From an uncultured Alistipes sp. (GTDB lineage: Bacteria > Bacteroidota > Bacteroidia > Bacteroidales > Rikenellaceae), in contig CALDPX010000047.1 in assembly GCA_937911745.1 (NCBI GenBank), positions 9,971 through 73,970 of the forward strand: a stretch of 64,000 nt of DNA, read 5' to 3'. Positions within the stretch are counted from its first letter, which is position 1. The number at the start of each line of letters is the position of its first letter. Of this stretch, positions 58,944-64,000 are shown piece by piece. A program made the translations under genes and the position numbers. The notes beneath the pieces were generated by a model. It did not search any database and was not told the origin of the DNA. It was given only the letters and a program-made list of their open reading frames with translations.

Positions 58944-59349
58944 TGTCTGCAAATTTGTTTGAAGTATTCTGTGTTTGAAGCCCTGTGTCTGTGTCCCGGC
59001 TCTATTCCCTCGCCTGCTGTGTGCATCGTCCGTTATGCGAGCCCTATTCGTTGCGATTACCTCACGTCGCAGGCTCCGCGCCCTCGCGTGATATGCACGC
59101 ACCCTCGCACGCGCGAGAGAATTTTTCGGGCACAGCCCGAGCCTCTTAATGTCGCCTTGCCAATTGCTGGCACAAGATTATTCCCCAGCCCACCGACCGA
59201 AGAACATCCTGTAAGTCAGTCACTTACAGACCAACTTTTTCAACCTAACCCAATGTTAGATTCGCGCCCTGCTTTTTAGACGCGAAAAAGGCATAGAGCT
59301 TATTTTGCATAAGCTCTATACCCAGTATGGAGTGAAGTAATAGTCGGAA
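58944..59349 (-). other. rplL-rpoB intergenic leader
   Basis: 406 bases, no gene. In the direction of transcription it starts with an attenuator-like hairpin (59285-59319). A second hairpin follows with CTGTAAGT pairing with ACTTACAG (59209-59229), then a small TCGGGC/GCCCGA hairpin, then a GC-rich stretch (about 59000-59130) before rpoB. A long leader with a terminator-like structure at this place recalls the control of rpoBC in other bacteria. Confidence 0.65.
59285..59319 (-). terminator. Attenuator-like hairpin after rplL
   Basis: ATAGAGCTTAT (59293-59303) pairs perfectly with ATAAGCTCTAT (59309-59319). On the minus strand the stem is followed by GCCTTTTTCG. It could end part of the ribosomal-protein transcripts before rpoB. 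Confidence 0.75.
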
Positions 59350-59724
59350 CTATTTAACCTCAACCTCTGCACCTGCGTCTTCGAGAGCAGCTTTGAGTGC
59401 CTCAGCCTCCTCTTTCGATACGCCCTCTTTGATAGCCTTAGGAGCAGCGTCAACCAAGTCTTTCGACTCTTTCAGACCGAAACCGGTAGCCTCTTTCACA
59501 GCCTTAACAACTGCGATCTTAGCCTGACCTGCGCTTACGAGAATAACGTCAAAAGAAGTCTTCTCTGCGGGTGCAGCTGCCTCAGCAGCAGCGGGAGCAG
59601 CAACTGCAACAGCTGCAGCTGCGGGCTCAATACCGTACTCCTCTTTGAGGATGGTTGCCAACTCGTTTACCTCTTTAACAGTCAAGTTTACCAACTCTTC
59701 TGCCAATGCTTTAATATCTGCCAT
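59350..59724 (-). CDS. rplL: 50S ribosomal protein L7/L12
   Basis: The 124-residue stalk protein recruits translation GTPases. It has an N-terminal dimerisation helix (ADIKALAEELVNLTVKEVNELATIL), an Ala/Pro-rich hinge (AAAAVAVAAPAAAEAAAPAE) and a C-terminal domain with KTSFDVILVSAGQAKIAVVKAVKEATG and GLKESKDLVDAAPKAIKEGV. Length is normal. It follows rplJ by 57 bases. Confidence 0.99.
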   Translation of the reverse strand: MADIKALAEELVNLTVKEVNELATILKEEYGIEPAAAAVAVAAPAAAEAAAPAEKTSFDVILVSAGQAKIAVVKAVKEATGFGLKESKDLVDAAPKAIKEGVSKEEAEALKAALEDAGAEVEVK

Positions 59725-59781
59725 AGTTTTGTATAAAAATTAAATTGTTTTACTTCGTTGTTTGTGTTTTGTTTGGAAAAA

Positions 59782-60303
59782 TTAATTTCTTTCTTCAAGA
59801 GCCTTTACGATGCCTGCAACCTTCTGACCAGCGCTACCCTGCAATGCCGAAACGACATTCTTGATGGGCGACTGCAACAGACCAATGATATCGCCGATGA
59901 GTTCCTCGCGCGATTTGATGTTGCAAAGCATATCGAGGTTATTGTCACCTACATAAACGCAGTCCTGAACATAAGCGGCTTTCAAAATGGGTTTCTCGCA
60001 ACCTTTGCGGAACTCCTTGATAACCTGTGCAGGGCTTTTGCTTGCTTCGGAGAACATAATCGACGAAGTGCCTTTCAGAACCTCGACAAGTGCAGCATCT
60101 GCCTTCTCTACGCCTTCGAGAGCTTTGATGAAGAGGGTGTTCTTTACTACAACCAACTTCACGCCTTTCTCGAAACATTTGCGGCGCAACTTAGCAGTCT
60201 GCTCAGCGTTCAACGCCTCAATGTCGGTAATGTAGAAGTTAGGATACTGATTGAGTTGCTCGGTCAGGCCTTCAATTACTATTCTTTTTTCTTCCCTTGT
60301 CAT
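59782..60303 (-). CDS. rplJ: 50S ribosomal protein L10
   Basis: 173 residues. L10 anchors the L7/L12 stalk to 23S rRNA. It begins MTREEKRIVIEGLTEQLNQY and continues with TAKLRRKCFEKGVKLVVVKNTLFIKAL, typical of the family, and ends with a helical stalk-binding tail (VVSALQGSAGQKVAGIVKALEERN). It lies 15 bases after rplA. In other bacteria the L10-L12 complex represses its own mRNA; no such site is evident here. Confidence 0.98.
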   Translation of the reverse strand: MTREEKRIVIEGLTEQLNQYPNFYITDIEALNAEQTAKLRRKCFEKGVKLVVVKNTLFIKALEGVEKADAALVEVLKGTSSIMFSEASKSPAQVIKEFRKGCEKPILKAAYVQDCVYVGDNNLDMLCNIKSREELIGDIIGLLQSPIKNVVSALQGSAGQKVAGIVKALEERN

Positions 60304-60318
60304 AATTCGATGTTTTTA

Positions 60319-61017
60319 CTATTTGAAATCGAGCGATTTGGGGTCAATTTGGAGACCGATACTCATTGTCGTTGAGAGATAGATACTAAGCATATAAGTA
60401 CCTTTGGCTGCGGCGGGTTTCAGCTTGTGAATCATATCGATGAATGCGTTAGCATTGTCGACAATCTTGTCCTCGCTGAACGAAATTTTACCTACTGCCG
60501 AGTGAACAATACCGTATTTGTCAACCTTGAAGTCGATCTTACCGGCCTTCACCTCCTGTACGGCTTTTGCCACGTCCATAGTTACGGTGCCGGTTTTGGG
60601 GTTAGGCATCAAGCCACGGGGACCCAGAATACGACCCAGAGCACCTACTTTTGCCATTACGTTGGGAGTACAGATGATAGTATCAACGTCGGTCCAACCG
60701 CCTTTGATCTTCTCAACATACTCGTCCAAACCTACATAGTCTGCACCTGCCTCACGTGCCTCATTCTCCTTGTCGGGAGTACAGAGCACCAACACGCGAA
60801 CAGTTTTACCCGTACCGTGGGGCAAGGTTACAACGCCACGAACCATCTGGTTAGCCTTACGAGGGTCTACACCAAGACGTACGTCTACATTTACCGAAGC
60901 ATCGAACTTAGTGAAAGTAATCTCTTTCAGAAGAGCTGCGGCCTCGCTGAGTTTGTAGAGCTTTCCGGGCTCTACCTTTGCGAGCATTGCTTTTTGATTT
61001 TTTGTCAATTTACTCAT
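60319..61017 (-). CDS. rplA: 50S ribosomal protein L1
   Basis: The 232-residue protein binds 23S rRNA at the E-site stalk and can repress its own mRNA. It has the two-domain pattern with FDASVNVDVRLGVDPRKANQMVRGVVTLPHGTGK and the signature IDTIICTPNVMAKVGALGRILGPRGLMPNPKTGTV. It lies 13 bases after rplK. Confidence 0.99.
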   Translation of the reverse strand: MSKLTKNQKAMLAKVEPGKLYKLSEAAALLKEITFTKFDASVNVDVRLGVDPRKANQMVRGVVTLPHGTGKTVRVLVLCTPDKENEAREAGADYVGLDEYVEKIKGGWTDVDTIICTPNVMAKVGALGRILGPRGLMPNPKTGTVTMDVAKAVQEVKAGKIDFKVDKYGIVHSAVGKISFSEDKIVDNANAFIDMIHKLKPAAAKGTYMLSIYLSTTMSIGLQIDPKSLDFK

Positions 61018-61030
61018 CTTCTTAATCTAA

Positions 61031-61471
61031 TTACTTTGCAGGAACTTCGCCTACGACGGTGATACCCATACTGCGTGCAGTACCTGCTACCATACGCATA
61101 GCAGACTCAATGGTGAAGCAGTTCATATCTGCCATCTTGTCCTTAGCAATAGCCTCAACCTGCTCGATAGTTACACTACCTACTTTGCTACGGTTGGGCT
61201 CCGAAGAACCAGACTGGATACCAGCAGCCTCTTTGAGAGCAGCAGCAACGGGTGGCTGTTTAACGACAAACTCAAACGACTTGTCGCTATATACGGTGAT
61301 AATTACGGGCAATACCTTACCTGCCTTCTCCTGAGTCCTCGCATTGAACTGCTTGCAGAAGTCCATGATATTTACACCCTTGGAACCCAATGCGGGACCT
61401 ACTGGGGGCGAAGGATTGGCGGCACCACCTTTAATCTGCAACTTAATAAATGCAGCAACCTCTTTTGCCAT
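61031..61471 (-). CDS. rplK: 50S ribosomal protein L11
   Basis: The 146-residue protein forms the GTPase-associated region with 23S rRNA. It contains KLQIKGGAANPSPPVGPALGSKGVNIMDFCKQFN and the C-terminal KVGSVTIEQVEAIAKDKMADMN and SAMRMVAGTARSMGITV segments. It follows nusG by 15 bases in the secE-nusG-rplK-rplA order found in many bacteria. Confidence 0.99.
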   Translation of the reverse strand: MAKEVAAFIKLQIKGGAANPSPPVGPALGSKGVNIMDFCKQFNARTQEKAGKVLPVIITVYSDKSFEFVVKQPPVAAALKEAAGIQSGSSEPNRSKVGSVTIEQVEAIAKDKMADMNCFTIESAMRMVAGTARSMGITVVGEVPAK

Positions 61472-61486
61472 AGTTTTCCTTGTTAA

Positions 61487-62047
61487 TTATTCTTTTTCTA
61501 CTTGCATAAAACTCAACTCCATCGGCGTCTTGCGTCCGAAAATCTTCACAGATACCGTGAGTTTCTTTCTCTCCTCATCGACAGCCTCGATGGTTCCAGA
61601 GAAACTCGAGAAGGGACCGTCCGTAACTTTTACGGTCTCTCCAACGAAGAAAGGAATCACGTTCTCTTCCTCACCCGCGCTCATTTGGTCAACCCTTCCG
61701 AGAATGCGAGCAACCTCCGCCTCCCTCACAGGGGTGGCAATAAGGCGCTGGCTCTCCTCTTTGGTCTCACCGAGGAAGCCGAGCACATTGGGCGTGTTGC
61801 GAAGAACGTAAGGAACCTCATCAACCATAGCCGCTTCAACCAATACGTAGCCAGGATACGACACCCTCTCCTTGCTCACCTTCTTACCGTTGCGAATCGT
61901 ATAGACCTTCTCGGTAGGAATCAGAACCTGCGATACAAGATGTTCAAGACCAAGGTGGCGTACCTCTGCATCGATGTACTCCTTGACCTTTTTCTCTTTA
62001 CCGCCGATGGCGCGTAACACATACCACTGTTTTGTCTGTTCGCTCAT
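61487..62047 (-). CDS. nusG: Transcription termination/antitermination factor NusG
   Basis: The 186-residue factor binds RNA polymerase and couples it to the ribosome or Rho. The NGN domain reads QWYVLRAIGGKEKKVKEYI up to YPGYVLVEAAMVDEVPYVLRNTPNVLGFLG. The KOW domain carries IPFFVGETVKVTDGPFSSFSGTIEAVDEERKKLTVSV. Length is normal. It lies between secE and rplK. Confidence 0.98.
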   Translation of the reverse strand: MSEQTKQWYVLRAIGGKEKKVKEYIDAEVRHLGLEHLVSQVLIPTEKVYTIRNGKKVSKERVSYPGYVLVEAAMVDEVPYVLRNTPNVLGFLGETKEESQRLIATPVREAEVARILGRVDQMSAGEEENVIPFFVGETVKVTDGPFSSFSGTIEAVDEERKKLTVSVKIFGRKTPMELSFMQVEKE

Positions 62048-62089
62048 TGTCTTGTTTACGTCTTAAAGAGTTAAACTAAAACCTCTGAA

Positions 62090-62284
62090 CTAATGTGCCA
62101 AAACACTGTATACTGCCTTCATAATGGATTCAAAGGTCAGGTCCATAGCAAGAACTACAACAGCAATCAGCAGGGAAGCAACCATAACGGTAACTGCAAG
62201 ATTCTGCAACTCTTTCATAGGAGTCCACGACACTTTGTGAACCAACTCTTCGTACGAAGCCTTAACGTAGTTTACGAGTTTCAT
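62090..62284 (-). CDS. secE: Preprotein translocase subunit SecE
   Basis: The 64-residue protein has a single membrane helix (AVTVMVASLLIAVVVLAMDL), preceded by an amphipathic part (YVKASYEELVHKVSWTPMKELQN) that carries the SecE signature. It clamps SecY in the translocation channel, for which SecA, encoded at 6473-9751, is the motor. It lies between tRNA-Trp and nusG. Confidence 0.96.
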   Translation of the reverse strand: MKLVNYVKASYEELVHKVSWTPMKELQNLAVTVMVASLLIAVVVLAMDLTFESIMKAVYSVLAH

Positions 62285-62361
62285 AAATTATGCTTTTTCT
62301 CTTTGTTTCTTTTCACTCAATAAGTCCGGCACTCTTTTTGCAAAGCCACCGGACTACTCAG

Positions 62362-62432
62362 CACGAGAGGAGAGAATCGAACTCCCACCAACGGTTTTGG
62401 AGACCGCTATTCTACCATTAAACTACTCTCGT
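62362..62432 (-). tRNA. tRNA-Trp (anticodon CCA)
   Basis: 71 bases. The acceptor stem ACGAGAG pairs with CTCTCGT (discriminator G), the anticodon loop CTCCAAA reads CCA, and the T arm is GGGAGTTCGATTCTC. It lies between tuf and secE, the classical location. CCA is not encoded. Confidence 0.95.
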
Positions 62433-62525
62433 AAAAAGTGGGGCGACTCGCCGAGCCTATCGCTCTCGCAGCAAGCCCTTCGCTCGCCCCTATGTTTGAG
62501 ATTAATCTCTTTTCTCAGTGGTAGA

Positions 62526-63713
62526 TTACTCGATAACCTCTTTGATCTGACCCGAACCCACGGTACGACCACCCTCGCGGATAGCGAAACGAAGACCTGC
62601 ATTCAAAGCAACGGGGTAGATGAGGGTTACCTCAATCTCAACGTGGTCACCAGGCATTACCATCTCGATACCCTCGGGAAGACGAACCTCACCGGTAATA
62701 TCCATGGTACGGAGGTAGAACTGAGGACGATACCTGTTGTGGAAAGGAGTGTGACGACCACCCTCTTCTTTCTTCAAGATATAAACCTCACCACGGAATT
62801 TGGTGTGGGGAGTAATCGACTTGGGTTTAGCTACTACCATACCACGCTTAACCTCTTTCTTGTCGATACCACGCATCAGCAGACCTACGTTGTCACCTGC
62901 CGAACCCTCATCGAGGAGTTTGCGGAACATCTCAACGCCGGTACATACCGAAGTACGAATCTTCTCATCCAAACCTACGATCTCAACGGGGTCACCAACG
63001 TGGATAACACCAGTCTCGATACGACCGGTAAGTACGGTACCACGACCAGTGATCGAGAATACGTCCTCAACGGGCATAAGGAAAGGTTTGTCTGCGTCAC
63101 GGGGAGGCAGGGGAATATAAGTATCAACAGCATCCATAAGCTCCATAACTTTCTCCTCCCACTCGGGCTCACCGTTGAGTGCGCCAAGAGCAGAACCGCG
63201 GATAACGGGAGCGTTGTCACCATCGAAACCGTTTGCGCTCAGAACGTCGCGAATCTCCATCTCAACGAGGTCAAGCATCTCCTCGTCGTCAACCATATCG
63301 CATTTGTTCATGAAAACAACGATCTTAGGAACGTTCACCTGGCGAGCCAAAAGAACGTGCTCACGAGTCTGGGGCATAGGACCGTCGGTCGAAGCCACAA
63401 CCAAGATAGCACCATCCATCTGAGCAGCACCGGTTACCATGTTCTTAACGTAGTCGGCGTGGCCGGGGCAGTCTACGTGAGCATAGTGACGGTTTGCAGT
63501 CTGATACTCAATGTGAGCGGTGTTGATGGTGATACCACGCTCTTTCTCCTCGGGTGCGTTGTCGATAGAGTCGAACGAACGAAGCTCCGAAAGACCTTTC
63601 TTACCAAGAACCTGGGTAATAGCAGCGGTCAAGGTAGTTTTACCGTGGTCAACGTGACCAATGGTACCTACGTTTACGTGAGGCTTTGACCTGTCAAATT
63701 TTTCTTTTGCCAT
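62526..63713 (-). CDS. tuf: Elongation factor Tu
   Basis: The 395-residue GTPase delivers aminoacyl-tRNA to the ribosome. The G1 motif GHVDHGKTT is at residues 19-27, the switch II DCPGHADYVKNM follows, and the NKCD (MNKCDMVD) and SALG (GSALGAL) nucleotide motifs are present. Domains 2 and 3 read GRGTVLTGRIETGVI and HTPFHNRYRPQFYLRTMDITG. It is downstream of a tRNA cluster, the usual tRNA-tuf arrangement. Confidence 0.99.
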   Translation of the reverse strand: MAKEKFDRSKPHVNVGTIGHVDHGKTTLTAAITQVLGKKGLSELRSFDSIDNAPEEKERGITINTAHIEYQTANRHYAHVDCPGHADYVKNMVTGAAQMDGAILVVASTDGPMPQTREHVLLARQVNVPKIVVFMNKCDMVDDEEMLDLVEMEIRDVLSANGFDGDNAPVIRGSALGALNGEPEWEEKVMELMDAVDTYIPLPPRDADKPFLMPVEDVFSITGRGTVLTGRIETGVIHVGDPVEIVGLDEKIRTSVCTGVEMFRKLLDEGSAGDNVGLLMRGIDKKEVKRGMVVAKPKSITPHTKFRGEVYILKKEEGGRHTPFHNRYRPQFYLRTMDITGEVRLPEGIEMVMPGDHVEIEVTLIYPVALNAGLRFAIREGGRTVGSGQIKEVIE

Positions 63714-63767
63714 AACTTTGTAGTTGTTATTAGATAAGTATTTGTGTTAATGTTTTGTTTCTTTTTG

Positions 63768-63840
63768 AGCGGAAGACGAGGCTCAAACTCGCGACCCTCA
63801 GCTTGGAAGGCTGATGCTCTATCAACTGAGCTACTTCCGC
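63768..63840 (-). tRNA. tRNA-Gly (anticodon TCC)
   Basis: 73 bases. The acceptor stem GCGGAAG pairs with CTTCCGC, the anticodon loop CTTCCAA reads TCC, and the T arm is GAGTTTGAGCCTC. It is nearly identical to tRNA-Gly(GCC) at 35245-35317 outside the anticodon arm. Confidence 0.95.
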
Positions 63841-63846
63841 AGATTG

Positions 63847-63929
63847 TGGGCGAAGATGGATTCGAACCACCGAAGGCATACGCCAGCAGATTTACAGTCT
63901 GCCCCATTTGGCCACTCTGGTATTCGCCC
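63847..63929 (-). tRNA. tRNA-Tyr (anticodon GTA)
   Basis: 83 bases. The acceptor stem GGGCGAA pairs with TTCGCCC and discriminator A, the anticodon loop reads GTA (ACTGTAAAT), a long variable arm (class II, GCTGGCGTATGCC) is present, and the T arm is GGTTCGAATCC. Confidence 0.95.
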
Positions 63930-63952
63930 GGCCAGTCATTTCTGACTTTTTG

Positions 63953-64000
63953 AGCCTCTTGTCGGATTCGAACCAACGACCCCGAGATTACAAATCACGT
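63953..64000 (-). tRNA. tRNA-Thr (anticodon TGT), partial at the window end
   Basis: Only the 3' part is present: the anticodon loop TTTGTAA reads TGT, with the T arm TTGGTTCGAATCC and the 3' acceptor strand AAGAGGC. The 5' acceptor strand and D arm lie beyond the window. It heads the tRNA-Thr/Tyr/Gly cluster that precedes tuf. Confidence 0.9.

Noticed and set aside
58944..59102. Extended N-terminus of RpoB of 53 residues
   Set aside because: It is Arg/Ala-rich translation of GC-rich leader; beta subunits start near MSSKANKRISF.

Overview
The window looks like a chromosomal core region of a Bacteroidales bacterium (phylum Bacteroidota). The evidence is the gene content (GSCFA protein, DUF2851 protein, long SecA, PafA-type phosphatase relative, PG0541-type protein behind an RND pump), the weak or absent Shine-Dalgarno sites, and promoters of the Bacteroidota form TTTG-N19 to N21-TAnnTTTG, which recur in front of genes. 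A Rikenellaceae (Alistipes-like) source would fit, but I cannot prove it from the sequence. I see no phage, insertion sequence, CRISPR array or rRNA gene. Nearly all the interest lies in housekeeping operons and in an unusually rich set of intergenic repeats.

Layout. 1-1756: start of nifJ (minus, runs off the edge). 2113-6198: paired M16 peptidases and a lipoprotein (plus). 6473-13471 (minus): secA, a shortened DUF2851 gene, sufT-like, sufE and an alkaline-phosphatase relative that has lost its metal ligands. 13588-21739: ispE, GSCFA, an exo/endonuclease/phosphatase protein, rhomboid protease, mutL, a small membrane protein, dnaJ and grpE. 21891-25791 (minus): tRNA-Leu, a second modular lipoprotein, an unknown cytoplasmic protein and a GH73 glucosaminidase. 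25937-33552 (plus): glycosyltransferase 9, a candidate small RNA, and a tripartite RND efflux operon with a PII-like protein. 33787-41262 (minus): acyloxyacyl hydrolase, tRNA-Gly, Ca/Na antiporter, rodA, mrdA, mreD and a TonB-like gene. 41362-45871: lpxC, lpxA, lipocalin (minus), radical SAM and prfB. 45927-50407: radC, rnc, fabF, acpP (minus), then pepE and yraN (plus). 50738-64000 (minus): the classical tRNA-Thr/Tyr/Gly, tuf, tRNA-Trp, secE, nusG, rplK, rplA, rplJ, rplL, rpoB, rpoC block.

How the genes fit together. Several neighbours serve the envelope: lpxC/lpxA make lipid A, an acyloxyacyl hydrolase may trim it, a GT9 enzyme may extend LPS, mreD/mrdA/rodA build the rod-shaped wall, and SecA/SecE export proteins. 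The rest is translation, transcription, chaperones, Fe-S assembly and DNA repair.

The strongest unexplained signal is a system of intergenic mosaic repeats. (i) Long nested hairpins share an apical core TTTGCTNAGCGCAAATGAG while their stems differ and remain self-complementary; they start at the stop codons of secA, rpoC and the TonB-like gene. (ii) A hairpin GCTTTTTGTAAAAAGC is followed by CCAAAAACTTTTA. (iii) Two heptamer families each carry a stop codon once per 7 bases, so three copies close all three frames: (GAATTGA)n lies at gene ends and (TTAGACN)n lies 7 to 9 bases before start codons. (iv) An approximately 85-bp module lies between grpE/dnaJ and between the TonB-like gene and mreD. 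A second signal is a 37-bp identical leader that follows two separate promoters, at the tRNA-Leu gene and at a candidate small RNA.
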